Source: Flavobacterium flavigenum (GTDB lineage: Bacteria; Bacteroidota; Bacteroidia; Flavobacteriales; Flavobacteriaceae). Taken from it: a stretch of 64,000 nt of DNA. The notes under the pieces are model-generated. The model had not been told where the DNA came from. It did no database searches and worked only from the letters and a program-made list of their open reading frames with translations. Shown piece by piece: positions 55,029 through 64,000 of the stretch; within the stretch, counting starts at the first letter, position 1; each line of letters starts with the position of its first letter. The stretch covers positions 5,084,001 through 5,148,000 of the forward strand of contig NZ_CP114285.2 of NCBI RefSeq assembly GCF_027111255.2, given 5' to 3'. A program made the translations under genes and the position numbers.

Positions 55029-56510
55029 ATGAAAAAGATATATATATCAATCTTTGTATTGGCAGCATTCACTTTTACAGGTTGTGCTGATGATTACTTA
55101 GATGTTAAACAAACAGAAACAGTTTCGGTAGATGATATCGAGTTGTTTAATAATGACAATGGAGCAAAAACATTTGTAACTTCTATTTACAGTAAGTTTT
55201 TAGACTGGGATATGAGCTCATTTGGGTGGATTGGATTAGCCAGTATTACATCTGATGATGCTGACAAAGGATCGATCCCTAGTGATACAGGTACAGATAA
55301 AGATGTTTTAGATGCTTTAACTTATAATGCATCAAATCCATCTGCCGAAAGTACTTTTAATGCAAACTATGACGGAATCAACAGATGTAACCAGGCATTA
55401 GCGATTCTTCCTAAATTAGATAAAGCTGATCCTGCATTAAGAGAAAGATTAATGGCTGAGGCAAAATTTTTAAGAGCTTTCATGTACTTTACTTTAGTAA
55501 AATGTTACGGAGGTGTGCCAATTGTAGATCACGTTTCCAGTATTCCATTATCAGCAGAAGATAAAGCAATGCAGTTAACTCGTAAAACAGCTGCTGAAGT
55601 GTATGCTTTTATTGAAAAAGATTTAACTGAGGCTGCAGCAGTTTTACCAAATAAATCTGAATATGCTGATGCTGAAAAAGCCAGAGCTTCAAAAGGAGCC
55701 GCTTATGCTTTATTGGCAAAAGTAAGTTTATATCAGAAAAAATGGCAAGACGTCGTAGACAACTGTAATCTGGTTACCGGCTATAGCATATCTCCAGATT
55801 ATGCTAAAATGTTCAGATTAGAAGGAGAAAACGATGGAGAATCTATTTTTGAAATAAACGGTAATGGTGCAGTACCAACTCGTGGAATTCAAGGGTATTC
55901 TAATACTCAAGGTGTTCGTGATGCATGGGGATGGGGATTTAATCAGCCTTCTCAAAGTTTAGTAGATGCTTATGAAGCAGGAGATGTTAGAAAAGAGGCG
56001 ACGATTATTTTTAGGGGGACAACCTTATATGACGGAAGAGTAATTCCAGTTGTTAGTGAAAACGATCCTAATCCGAGATACAATTATAAAGCGTATTCTT
56101 CTGCATATACAAGCGCATGGGAAACAGATGCTAATATTAAATATTTAAGATATGCTGAAGTTTTATTAATGAAAGCAGAAGCTTTAAACGAACTAGGGCA
56201 AACTTCAGAAGCTATTCCTTTGTTGAATCAAATCAGACACAGAGCAGGATTAGGAGATACTCCGGCAACTTCCCAAGATGATGTTAGAAAAGCAATATGG
56301 AAAGAAAGAAGAGTTGAATTAGCTTTTGAATTTGACCGATTCTTTGACTTAGTTAGAACTGGTCAGGCAAAAGATGCCTTCGCTGCTGACAAAAGTATTT
56401 ATTTTCCTAATGGAAGAGTATTTACAGAAGGAAAAAATGAATTATTCCCAATTCCGGCATCATTCATATTACAAGCTGAAGGGATGTCTAAACAAAACCC
56501 TGGTTATTAA
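55029..56510 (+). CDS. SusD-type glycan-binding lipoprotein
   Basis: 493 residues with a lipoprotein signal (AAFTFTGCADDYLDV; Cys near residue 19). SusD landmarks: NGINRCNQAL-like sequence (DGINRCNQALAILPK), AEAKFLRAFMYFTLVKCYGG, AEVLLMKAEALNELGQ and RRVELAFEFDRFFDLVRTGQ. It caps SusC on the cell surface and binds the glucan. It is separated from the next gene by a strong hairpin at 56523-56555, which may protect or shorten the susCD message. Confidence 0.94.
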   Translation: MKKIYISIFVLAAFTFTGCADDYLDVKQTETVSVDDIELFNNDNGAKTFVTSIYSKFLDWDMSSFGWIGLASITSDDADKGSIPSDTGTDKDVLDALTYNASNPSAESTFNANYDGINRCNQALAILPKLDKADPALRERLMAEAKFLRAFMYFTLVKCYGGVPIVDHVSSIPLSAEDKAMQLTRKTAAEVYAFIEKDLTEAAAVLPNKSEYADAEKARASKGAAYALLAKVSLYQKKWQDVVDNCNLVTGYSISPDYAKMFRLEGENDGESIFEINGNGAVPTRGIQGYSNTQGVRDAWGWGFNQPSQSLVDAYEAGDVRKEATIIFRGTTLYDGRVIPVVSENDPNPRYNYKAYSSAYTSAWETDANIKYLRYAEVLLMKAEALNELGQTSEAIPLLNQIRHRAGLGDTPATSQDDVRKAIWKERRVELAFEFDRFFDLVRTGQAKDAFAADKSIYFPNGRVFTEGKNELFPIPASFILQAEGMSKQNPGY

Positions 56511-56522
56511 TTAAAATCTTAA

Positions 56523-56555
56523 AATCACTTCCTTCATATACTGGAGGAAGTGATT
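56523..56555 (+). other. Intercistronic hairpin after susD
   Basis: AATCACTTCC pairs with GGAAGTGATT; three more pairs (one G-U) extend the stem to 13 bp with a 7-base loop. No T-run follows, so it is more likely an mRNA-stabilising or processing structure than a terminator. Confidence 0.65.
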
Positions 56556-56580
56556 ATATAACAATTTCAAAATTTTTATA

Positions 56581-57957
56581 ATGATTAGAATTTCAGTTTT
56601 ATTTTTAGCGTTTACTTTTTTCAGTTGTGGATCGAATCCTTATAAATCAAAAGAAAATGTACAAGAAAATACTTCTGACACTGTTAGGTTAACAGATGAA
56701 CAGCTTATTGATGCCGTACAAAAACAAACGTTTAAATACTTCTGGGATTACGCAGAACCTAATTCCGGTTTGGCCAGAGAGCGTTACCATCCAGACGGAA
56801 ATTATCCTGAAAATGATTCGAATATTGTGACCACAGGCGGTTCAGGTTTTGGATTAATGGCTTTGGTTTCGGGTATGGCTCAAGGTTATATTACCAGAGA
56901 ACAAGGAGTCGAGAGACTGAACAAAATTGCAGATTTTTTAAACAAAGCAGATCGTTTTCATGGGGCATGGCCGCATTGGATTGACGGAAATACAGGAAAA
57001 GTAAAACCTTTTGGAACCAAAGATAATGGAGGCGACCTGGTTGAAACTTCATTTTTGGTTGCAGGGATGATTACAGTTCGTGAATATTTTAAAGATGGTT
57101 CTGAAACAGAAAAAGCGGTCGCAAAAAAATATGATGCTCTTTGGAAAGGGATTGACTGGCAATGGTACACCAATAATAAAAATGTATTGTATTGGCATTG
57201 GTCACCAAATTACGCATGGCAGATGAATTTTCCATTACAAGGATATAATGAGTGTTTAATCACTTATGTAATGGCTGCATCATCACCAACTCATCCAATT
57301 GATGCAAAGGCATATCATGAAGGCTGGGCGAGAAGCGGAGGAATCGTTTCATCCAAAACAAAATATAATATTCCTCTAATTTTAAAACATAACGGAGCCG
57401 AAGAATTTGGAGGTCCGTTATTCTGGGCACATTATTCGTACTTAGGTCTGGATCCAAATCAATTAAGTGACCAATATGCTAATTATTGGGATTTAAATGC
57501 AAATCAGACCAAAATAAATTATGAGTATTGTGTAGAAAACCCTAACAAAATTCAAGGTTATGGACCAAATTATTGGGGATTAACAGCATCCTATTCCAGA
57601 AATCCAGACGGTTCTGTTGGTTACAATGCTCATATGCCAAGTAACGATCAGGGGGTTATTTCACCTACAGCAGCAATAAGTTCTATTGTTTATACGCCAA
57701 AAGAATCATTGGCTTTGATACGTAATTTATATGAAAATCATAAAAATGAAACTTGGGGAGATGCAGGCTTTTATGATGCTTTGAGTTTAGGAAACAAATG
57801 GGTGGCTAAACGCTATTTGGCAATCGATCAGGGTCCAGAAGTTGTAATGATCGAAAATTACCGTACAGGATTATTATGGAAATTGTTTATGAATGCACCG
57901 GAAGTAAAACAAGGTTTAACAAAGCTTGGATTCAAATCTGGAAAATACGGAATTTAA
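56581..57957 (+). CDS. GH144-type glucanase (PF10091 family) lipoprotein
   Basis: 458 residues. The lipoprotein signal is FLAFTFFSCGSN. The (alpha/alpha)6-type domain has landmarks of the PF10091 'glucoamylase' family: KQTFKYFWDYAEPNSGLARER, TTGGSGFGLMALVSGMAQG, HGAWPHWIDG and WYTNNKNVLYWHWSPN. This family contains the GH144 endo-beta-1,2-glucanases of Bacteroidota. It would cut glucan at the cell surface or in the periplasm. Pairing with SusCD and GH3 fits a beta-1,2-glucan locus; other glucans cannot be excluded. The next gene starts 8 bases after its stop. Confidence 0.8.
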   Translation: MIRISVLFLAFTFFSCGSNPYKSKENVQENTSDTVRLTDEQLIDAVQKQTFKYFWDYAEPNSGLARERYHPDGNYPENDSNIVTTGGSGFGLMALVSGMAQGYITREQGVERLNKIADFLNKADRFHGAWPHWIDGNTGKVKPFGTKDNGGDLVETSFLVAGMITVREYFKDGSETEKAVAKKYDALWKGIDWQWYTNNKNVLYWHWSPNYAWQMNFPLQGYNECLITYVMAASSPTHPIDAKAYHEGWARSGGIVSSKTKYNIPLILKHNGAEEFGGPLFWAHYSYLGLDPNQLSDQYANYWDLNANQTKINYEYCVENPNKIQGYGPNYWGLTASYSRNPDGSVGYNAHMPSNDQGVISPTAAISSIVYTPKESLALIRNLYENHKNETWGDAGFYDALSLGNKWVAKRYLAIDQGPEVVMIENYRTGLLWKLFMNAPEVKQGLTKLGFKSGKYGI

Positions 57958-57965
57958 AAAACAGC

Positions 57966-58679
57966 ATGAAATATAAATTAGCCATCTTATCTCTTTTGGT
58001 TTCCTTTTTTGGATTTGCCCAAAGTGAAACAACCGGAAAAATAAATACCGTCGTAATGGCGAAATATGAGTTGGGTTATGCTTTGCATCGGCCAGACAAT
58101 CTGAAAGAGAAAAAGCCTCTAATCGTTTTTATTTCCGGAGATGGGGAAAAAGGAACTGATATCGAAAAGGTAAAAATTAATGGTCCTTTTAAATATTTAA
58201 AAACACATCAGTTAGATGCTTATGTTTTGGCGCCTCAATGCAAAGAAGATGAAAATTGGGATATTGAATCCATTTATCAGTTGATTGTAAAAATTCAGAA
58301 AGAAAACAAAATCGATTCAGAAAGAATATATGTTACTGGTTTGAGCTCAGGAGGATGGGCTTCATGGAATTTGGCTTTTGCACATCCGGATCTATTTGCC
58401 GCAAATGTACCTGTCGCTGGTTTTGTAGATTTAATTCAGTTAGAACACGCTTGTGAAATAGCCAATATTCCAACCAGAATTTTTCACGGATTATTGGATG
58501 ATGTAGTGAATGTGAATTATGCGATTACAATTTATAAAGAATTGAAAAAATGTAATGCAAAAGATGTCAAACTGACCATTTTTGATGATGCAAATCACGA
58601 TAGCTGGACAAGAGTTTATGACAATCCCGAAGTTTATGATTGGATGTTTAGACAGATTAAAATAAATAAAAAGAAATAA
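57966..58679 (+). CDS. Secreted alpha/beta-hydrolase esterase
   Basis: 237 residues from the ATG at 57966 (the frame is open further upstream inside the GH144 gene, but that is not a likely start). Signal peptide LAILSLLVSFFGFAQSE. Nucleophile elbow TGLSSGGWASWN, an Asp in FHGLLDDVVNV and a His in DDANHDSWTRVY make a catalytic triad of the esterase/dienelactone hydrolase type. It may remove acyl groups from the substrate glucan. It is in the same transcript as GH144, 8 bases downstream. Confidence 0.75.
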   Translation: MKYKLAILSLLVSFFGFAQSETTGKINTVVMAKYELGYALHRPDNLKEKKPLIVFISGDGEKGTDIEKVKINGPFKYLKTHQLDAYVLAPQCKEDENWDIESIYQLIVKIQKENKIDSERIYVTGLSSGGWASWNLAFAHPDLFAANVPVAGFVDLIQLEHACEIANIPTRIFHGLLDDVVNVNYAITIYKELKKCNAKDVKLTIFDDANHDSWTRVYDNPEVYDWMFRQIKINKKK

Positions 58680-58855
58680 ATACCACAGAATGAAAAATCG
58701 CCATTGTTCCGAACCAAAATAGGAATATGCAATGGCGATTATAAAAAGAATAAACATTATCTAATATGAAATGAGCATTACAGTAAATTGGTTTCAAACA
58801 CCAATGAAAATATGCGAATTACATATGACAGATAAAAATCAATAAATATCTTCAT

Positions 58856-61156
58856 ATGAAAAAGAAATTAATCATACTGTTTTTAGGTTGTGCTGTTTTG
58901 GGTTACGCTCAAAAAAAGAATACTAAAAATGAAGTAAAAATTAAACCAAAGTCCGATTTTGTAGCAGAGTTAATGTCAAAAATGACTTTAGATGAAAAAT
59001 TAGGTCAGTTAAACTTACCAACTTCAGGAGACATTACAACCGGTCAGGCAAACAGTTCGAATGTTGCCAAAAATATTGCTGAAGGTAAAGTGGGCGGTTT
59101 ATTCAATATCAAGTCAGTGCAAAAAATTAAAGAAGTACAGAAAATTGCGGTTGAAAAAAGCCGTTTAAAAATTCCGCTGCTTTTTGGTATGGACGTGATT
59201 CACGGTTACGAAACAACATTCCCGATTCCGCTTGGATTATCTTGTACATGGGATCTGAATCTAATTGAAAGAAGTGCTCAGATTGCAGCGCAGGAAGCAA
59301 GTGCTGATGGTATCAACTGGACATTTTCTCCTATGGTTGACATTTCGCGGGATCCTCGTTGGGGAAGGATTTCCGAAGGTTCAGGAGAAGATCCGTACTT
59401 AGGGAGCCAGATTGCAAAAGCAATGGTGAACGGATACCAGCAGCACGATCTTTCTAAAAATAATTCCATTTTAGCCTGTGTCAAACATTTTGCCTTATAC
59501 GGCGCTCCGGAAGCAGGTCGTGATTACAATACCGTAGATATGAGCCACATCCGAATGTTTAATGATTATTTCCCGCCTTACAAAGCGGCAGTTGATGCCG
59601 GAGTAGGCTCGGTGATGGCATCTTTCAATGAAGTAGACGGAATACCAGCAACCGGAAACAAATGGTTAATGACCGATGTGCTAAGAAAACAATGGGGTTT
59701 TAAAGGTTTTGTAGTTACAGATTTTACAGGAATTCCTGAAATGATCGAACACGGAATGGGAGATTTACAAACAGTTTCGGCTTTATCATTAAACGCAGGA
59801 GTTGAAATGGATATGGTGGGTGAAGGATTTTTGGGAACTCTGAAGAAATCTTTAGCTGAAGGAAAAGTTAAAATAGAAACCATTGATAATGCCGTTAAAT
59901 TAATTTTAGAAGCTAAATACGATTTAGGATTATTCCACGATCCGTATAAATATTGCGATCCGAAAAGAGCCAAAACAGAAATTTTTACAACAGCAAGCCG
60001 AAAGGAAGCCCGTGAGATTGCAGCACAGTCATTGGTTTTATTAAAAAATCAAAATCAGGTGTTGCCTCTTAAAAAATCAGGAACTATTGCCCTTATCGGA
60101 CCTTTGGCAGATGCAAAAAATAATATGTCAGGAACCTGGAGTGTAGCTACTGTAGGCGAAAAATGTATCTCATTACTGCAGGGAATTCAGGATGTAGGCG
60201 GAAAATCGGTAAAAGTCCTTTACGCGAAAGGGAGCAATCTGGATTATGACGAAACTTTTGAAACCAATGCTACGATGTTCGGTAAAACCTTAAATCGTGA
60301 TCCTCGTCCTAAAGAAGAATTAATTGCCGAGGCTTTAAAAGTGGCGGAACAATCAGATGTAATTGTGGCTGCCTTGGGCGAATCTGCAGAAATGAGCGGA
60401 GAATCCAGCAGCCGTACCAATTTAGAAATTCCGCAGGCGCAGAAAGATTTGCTGAATGCTTTGCTAAAAACCGGAAAACCTGTTGTATTGGTTTTGTTTG
60501 ACGGACGTCCTTTGGTTTTAAATGATGAAAATGCAACCGTTCCTGCCATTTTAAACGTCTGGTTTGCTGGAAGTGAAGCAGGCCACGCTATTGCAGATGT
60601 TTTATTTGGAGATGTAAATCCTTCCGGAAAACTAACTACAACTTTCCCAAGAAGCGTGGGTCAGGTACCAATTTATTACGCACACAAAAACACAGGAAGA
60701 CCGCTTTCAAATACAGAAGGAAAGTTCGAAAAGTTCAGATCAAATTATATTGATGAAAGAAACGAGCCTTTGTTTCCATTCGGATTTGGGTTAAGCTACA
60801 CCACTTTCGAATATTCAAACCTTAAAATTTCATCTGATAAAATGAATTTTGATGGAAAATTGAAAGTAACGGTTGATGTAACAAATACCGGGAATTTTGA
60901 CGGAAAAGAAACCGTTCAGTTATATATCAGGGATTTAGTAGGTTCGGTAACAAGACCGGTTAAAGAACTAAAAGGTTTCCAAAAAGTAACACTTAAAAAA
61001 GGAGAGAAACAAACAGTAAGTTTTGACATTACTGTTGAGGATTTAAAATTTTATAACTCTGATCTACAATTCGTAGCAGAGCCCGGACAGTTTGATGTTT
61101 TCGTAGGAGGAAATTCGGCTTCCGACAAGAAAGTTAGTTTTGAGTTAACTAAATAG
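58856..61156 (+). CDS. GH3 beta-glucosidase (BglX-like)
   Basis: 766 residues with a signal peptide (LIILFLGCAVLGYAQ). GH3 landmarks: LGQLNLPTSGDI, PLLFGMDVIHGYETTFPIPL, SPMVDISRDPRWGRISEGSGEDPYLGS (in parts), and the nucleophile Asp near 288 in FVVTDFTGIPEM. The second domain has ALGESAEMSGESSSR, with the likely acid/base Glu, and a C-terminal FN3-like domain. It releases glucose from the non-reducing ends of imported oligosaccharides, in the periplasm. The 176-base gap after the esterase gene holds no gene. A strong terminator follows at 61177-61211. Confidence 0.9.
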   Translation: MKKKLIILFLGCAVLGYAQKKNTKNEVKIKPKSDFVAELMSKMTLDEKLGQLNLPTSGDITTGQANSSNVAKNIAEGKVGGLFNIKSVQKIKEVQKIAVEKSRLKIPLLFGMDVIHGYETTFPIPLGLSCTWDLNLIERSAQIAAQEASADGINWTFSPMVDISRDPRWGRISEGSGEDPYLGSQIAKAMVNGYQQHDLSKNNSILACVKHFALYGAPEAGRDYNTVDMSHIRMFNDYFPPYKAAVDAGVGSVMASFNEVDGIPATGNKWLMTDVLRKQWGFKGFVVTDFTGIPEMIEHGMGDLQTVSALSLNAGVEMDMVGEGFLGTLKKSLAEGKVKIETIDNAVKLILEAKYDLGLFHDPYKYCDPKRAKTEIFTTASRKEAREIAAQSLVLLKNQNQVLPLKKSGTIALIGPLADAKNNMSGTWSVATVGEKCISLLQGIQDVGGKSVKVLYAKGSNLDYDETFETNATMFGKTLNRDPRPKEELIAEALKVAEQSDVIVAALGESAEMSGESSSRTNLEIPQAQKDLLNALLKTGKPVVLVLFDGRPLVLNDENATVPAILNVWFAGSEAGHAIADVLFGDVNPSGKLTTTFPRSVGQVPIYYAHKNTGRPLSNTEGKFEKFRSNYIDERNEPLFPFGFGLSYTTFEYSNLKISSDKMNFDGKLKVTVDVTNTGNFDGKETVQLYIRDLVGSVTRPVKELKGFQKVTLKKGEKQTVSFDITVEDLKFYNSDLQFVAEPGQFDVFVGGNSASDKKVSFELTK

Positions 61157-61176
61157 TTGGTTTGTTATTAGTAATT

Positions 61177-61211
61177 GCCCTTCGTACTGGTTATACGAAG
61201 GGCTTTTTTTT
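61177..61211 (+). terminator. Terminator after the GH3 gene
   Basis: GCCCTTCGTA (61177-61186) pairs with TACGAAGGGC (61194-61203), followed by eight T. It marks the end of the core glucan operon. Confidence 0.92.
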
Positions 61212-61365
61212 AAATTTAAATTGAAACACAAATAGTTTAAGATTTAAACGCACAGTTTGTCATTCCGTAGGAATTTAAAAACATTGTTTCCCTAAAATCT
61301 GAAATTTACATGAAAAGACAAGATTGCCATTTTTCAATTGCATTCGTCTGTTTATAAAACACAAA

Positions 61366-63285
61366 ATGATGAAAATAATTTATTCAATTCTATTTTTACT
61401 GTTGCTGATTGGTTTTAATTTTAAGACATCTGCTCAAAATAAACCTGGTAAAACAGAATGGTTTGATCCTTCCAGGCCTGCAACAACTTACTGTAATCCA
61501 ATAAATATTGGTTACAATTATACAACACACAATCACAACGGAATTCCGGAATCCCGTCGTTCCAGTGCTGATCCGGTAATTATTATGTACAAAGGCGATT
61601 ATTATTTATTTGCTACGAATCAGGCGGGGTTCTTTTGGAGTAAAGACATGTCTGACTGGAATTTTGTTTACGGAAGTTTCCAGAGACAGCCGGGCGATGA
61701 TGATCAGTGTGCTCCGGCAGCCTGGGTGGTAAATGACACTTTATTTTACGTAGGCTCAACCTGGAAAAGAGATCACCCAATCTGGAAAACAGCCGATCCA
61801 AAATCGGGAAGATGGACACGTCACGTAGATAAAGCAATGTTGCCAACCTGGGATCCTGCGATTTTTCAGGATGATGACAAAAAAGTATACATGTATTACG
61901 GCTCAAGCGGAAAACTGCCTGTTGTAGGTGTTGAGGTTGATTATAAAACCTGGCTTCCAAAAGGAAATCAGGCAGATTATGCAACATTATATAAAGCAAC
62001 CGAGGTTGAAGATATTCAAAAACCATATGGTCAGATTAAAGAAGTAGCTATTCTCGATCCTTCAGCTCATGGCTGGGAACGTTTTGGACCCAACAACGAC
62101 ATGGAACCTGCACCATGGGGAAATTTTATTGAAGGTGCCTGGATGACCAAACACAACGGAAAATATTATATGCAATATGGCGCGCCGGCAACTGAATTTA
62201 AAGGTTATGCCAATGGCGTTCATGTAGGAGACAATCCACTTGGACCTTTTACTTATCAAAAACACAATCCGATGTCGTATAAGCCGGGCGGATTTGTAAT
62301 TGGTGCGGGACACGGAAATACTTTTGAAGACCATTATGGGAATTATTGGAACACCGGAACCTGTAAAATCTCCATAAAAGACCGTTTTGAACGCCGTATC
62401 GATATGTTCCCTGCCGGATTTGATAAAGATGATGTGATGTATTCGATCACAGCTTACGGCGATTTCCCAATTGTATTGCCAACAAGCCAGCGTGACCAGA
62501 CAAAAGGAGCGTCATCAGGATGGATGCTGCTTTCATATAAAAAGCCAGTGACGGTTTCTTCTTCAGAAGAATGTATGGAAGTCGAAACACACCGAATGGA
62601 CAATGGAGGAAAAAAAGTCTATGAGAAATTCTGCTATGGCCCTGAAAATTTAACAGATGAAAATATCCAGACCTATTGGTCGGCTAAAACCAGTAATCCG
62701 GGCGAATGGCTTCAAATGAATTTAGGAAGGCCAATGGAAATAAAAGCTTTACAGATTAATTACGCAGATCATAAAGCAACGCAGTTTAATAAGGCAATGG
62801 ATATCTATTACCAGTATAAAATTTTCATGTCGGATGACGCTGTAAACTGGACTTTGGTTGTAGATAAATCTAAAAATGACAAAGATGCACCTCACGATTA
62901 TGTTGAACTCACAAAATCAATTAAGGCACGTTACATTAAAATGGAAAACATTCACAACGCTACCGGGTTGTTTGCTATTTCAGATTTCAGGGTTTTTGGT
63001 GATGGATTAGCAGCAAAACCAAAAGCGGTTGCTTCTTTTAAAGTAAACAGAAACAAAGCAGATTCAAGAAATGCGATGATTTCATGGAAAAAACAACATG
63101 ATGCAATCGGATATAATATTTATTATGGTATTGATCCCGATAAACTGTATAACAGCATTATGGTTTACGGAGATAGTTCGTATGATTTTAGAGGTCTGGA
63201 TAAAGGCACAAAATATTATTTCACCATTGAAGCCTTTAACGAAAACGGAATTGGCACAAAAAATAAGATTATCGAAGTAAAGTAA
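61366..63285 (+). CDS. GH43-like family protein with F5/8-type and FN3 domains
   Basis: 639 residues from the ATG at 61366 (61369 also possible; an in-frame TTG at 61324 is a poorer start). Signal peptide FLLLLIGFNFKTSAQ. Residues ~20-390 have GH43-type propeller segments: SSADPVIIMYKGDYYLFATN, WSKDMSDWNFV, PTWDPAIFQDDDKKVYMYYG. A discoidin/F5-8C-like beta domain (about 400-545, WSAKTSNPGEWLQMNLG, ARYIKMENIHNATG) and an FN3-like domain (about 555-639) follow. The substrate is unclear. It is a separate transcript, with terminators before and after it. Confidence 0.7.
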   Translation: MMKIIYSILFLLLLIGFNFKTSAQNKPGKTEWFDPSRPATTYCNPINIGYNYTTHNHNGIPESRRSSADPVIIMYKGDYYLFATNQAGFFWSKDMSDWNFVYGSFQRQPGDDDQCAPAAWVVNDTLFYVGSTWKRDHPIWKTADPKSGRWTRHVDKAMLPTWDPAIFQDDDKKVYMYYGSSGKLPVVGVEVDYKTWLPKGNQADYATLYKATEVEDIQKPYGQIKEVAILDPSAHGWERFGPNNDMEPAPWGNFIEGAWMTKHNGKYYMQYGAPATEFKGYANGVHVGDNPLGPFTYQKHNPMSYKPGGFVIGAGHGNTFEDHYGNYWNTGTCKISIKDRFERRIDMFPAGFDKDDVMYSITAYGDFPIVLPTSQRDQTKGASSGWMLLSYKKPVTVSSSEECMEVETHRMDNGGKKVYEKFCYGPENLTDENIQTYWSAKTSNPGEWLQMNLGRPMEIKALQINYADHKATQFNKAMDIYYQYKIFMSDDAVNWTLVVDKSKNDKDAPHDYVELTKSIKARYIKMENIHNATGLFAISDFRVFGDGLAAKPKAVASFKVNRNKADSRNAMISWKKQHDAIGYNIYYGIDPDKLYNSIMVYGDSSYDFRGLDKGTKYYFTIEAFNENGIGTKNKIIEVK

Positions 63286-63305
63286 TTTTTATTTAGGGAA
63301 TTTAT

Positions 63306-63352
63306 AAAAGCCCTGACTGCAAATTGTAGAATTTGTAAATCAGGGCTTTTTT
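63306..63352 (+). terminator. Terminator after the GH43-like gene
   Basis: AAAAGCCCTGA (63306-63316) pairs with TCAGGGCTTTT (63340-63350), followed by more T. Confidence 0.85.
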
Positions 63353-63452
63353 GTGAAAAGGCTGAAGAAAAAATCTGACAGATCTGGAGATTTTTTGTTT
63401 CTTTGTTGAAGAAGTCAGAATGCAGTCCATAACGCCATAACCTAAAAAAATC

Positions 63453-64000
63453 ATGAAAAAAACAATTCTTTTGACCGTTTCAATTTTAAGCGGATTGTTA
63501 TCTTTTGCCCAATCAAACGAAGAAAAAAACATTAAACTATTCTATAAAAAAACCTTAACCGATTCTAAATGTTACACTTGGTTAGAGTATTTGTCTAACG
63601 ATATTGGGGCTCGTTTATCGGGTTCTCAAAATGCTCAATTGGCCGTTAATTATACCAAAACACAATTAGAAAGTTTAGGATTGGATAAAGTGTACCTGCA
63701 GGAAGTTATGGTGCCGCATTGGGTGCGTGGCGAAAAAGAAACCGCTTTTATCTTAGATGGAAAAGTAAAAACAGCAGTGCCAATTTGTGCTTTGGGAGGC
63801 TCTGTGGCAACCCCAAAAACCGGACTTACCGCTGAGGTGATAGAAGTGCAGGGAATTGAAGAATTAAAAACCTTAGGTGATAAAGCAAAAGGAAAAATTG
63901 TATTTTTTAACCGACCGATGAATCCTGAAAATATTGAAACTTTTAAATCATACGGAGCTTGTGTTGATCAGCGATTTGCAGGTGCAAAAGAAGCAGCTAA
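63453..64000 (+). CDS. M28-family peptidase, 5' part only
   Basis: The first ~182 codons, running off the window. Signal peptide KTILLTVSILSGLLSFAQS. The sequence LEYLSNDIGARLSGSQNAQL, then LESLGLDKVYLQEVMVPHW and a PA-domain-like part (GLTAEVIEVQGIEELK) match the N-terminus of secreted M28 aminopeptidases of Flavobacteria. The zinc ligands lie beyond the window. It is a separate unit from the glucan locus. Confidence 0.8.
   Translation, partial: MKKTILLTVSILSGLLSFAQSNEEKNIKLFYKKTLTDSKCYTWLEYLSNDIGARLSGSQNAQLAVNYTKTQLESLGLDKVYLQEVMVPHWVRGEKETAFILDGKVKTAVPICALGGSVATPKTGLTAEVIEVQGIEELKTLGDKAKGKIVFFNRPMNPENIETFKSYGACVDQRFAGAKEAA

Noticed and set aside
59578..59973. 131-codon minus-strand frame in the GH3 gene
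   Set aside because: Antisense shadow of a conserved GH3 domain.
61324..61365. Upstream TTG start for the GH43-like gene
   Set aside because: It adds 14 polar residues before a good signal peptide; the ATG at 61366 fits better.

Overview
The window looks like a chromosomal segment of a Flavobacterium-type Bacteroidota. DNA is AT-rich, and several promoters fit the phylum's TTTG / TAnnTTTG pattern. There are two SusC/SusD pairs, an AraC regulator with TPR-like repeats, a Y_Y_Y/LuxR sensor-regulator, a small histone-H1-like protein, a DUF6520-like peptide and Bacteroidetes-type mobA/mobB/mobC plus PcfK/PcfJ. I see no rRNA, tRNA, CRISPR array, IS transposase or integrase.

Layout. (1) 1-1.2 kb: 3' end of an AraC-type regulator and an Hc1-like gene. 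(2) 1.2-8.8 kb: an accessory block, almost all on the minus strand. It holds a frameshifted small gene, a UVR-motif/P-loop gene pair, a DUF3800 protein, an unknown protein next to a HEPN-motif protein, a membrane protein with an LprI-like tail, a secreted protein and an XRE regulator. (3) 8.85-9.04 kb: a long structured RNA candidate that may be a 6S-type RNA. (4) 9.3-18.4 kb: SusC, SusD and a secreted S9 peptidase, facing a DUF6520-like Cys peptide and a MauE-type membrane protein. (5) 18.7-29.5 kb: a mobilization module (possible oriT, mobA, mobB, mobC coupling protein, ssb, pcfK, pcfJ, radC-like), with a pentapeptide-like membrane protein and a HEPN-motif protein as opposite-strand cargo. 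(6) 29.8-41.8 kb: a defence island, all on the minus strand. It has an Avs-like nuclease-NACHT protein of 1518 aa, a decayed nuclease fragment, a three-gene ABC-3C-type operon (Cap4-like nuclease, middle component, SMC/Rad50-like ATPase) and an HD-Hsp90 fusion. (7) 41.8-43.4 kb: a scar-like stretch with plus-strand terminators lacking genes, a carbonic anhydrase and a bestrophin-like 3' remnant. (8) 43.5-48.9 kb: core genes: TetR regulator, corA, pta, ackA. (9) 49-63.3 kb: a polysaccharide utilization locus with its own sensor-regulator, SusC, SusD, GH144-type glucanase, esterase, GH3 and a GH43-like protein; beta-1,2-glucan is the best substrate guess. The window ends inside an M28 peptidase.

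How the parts fit: regions 5 and 6 together read as an integrated mobilizable element, or its remnant, carrying several unrelated anti-phage candidates. Integration and mating-pore genes are absent here, so it would need help or is decayed. Region 9 is a self-contained import-and-digest locus: GH144 cuts the glucan at the surface, SusCD imports oligosaccharides, and GH3 finishes them in the periplasm. The pta-ackA pair is central acetate metabolism.

All family names come from reading the translations; no searches were run.
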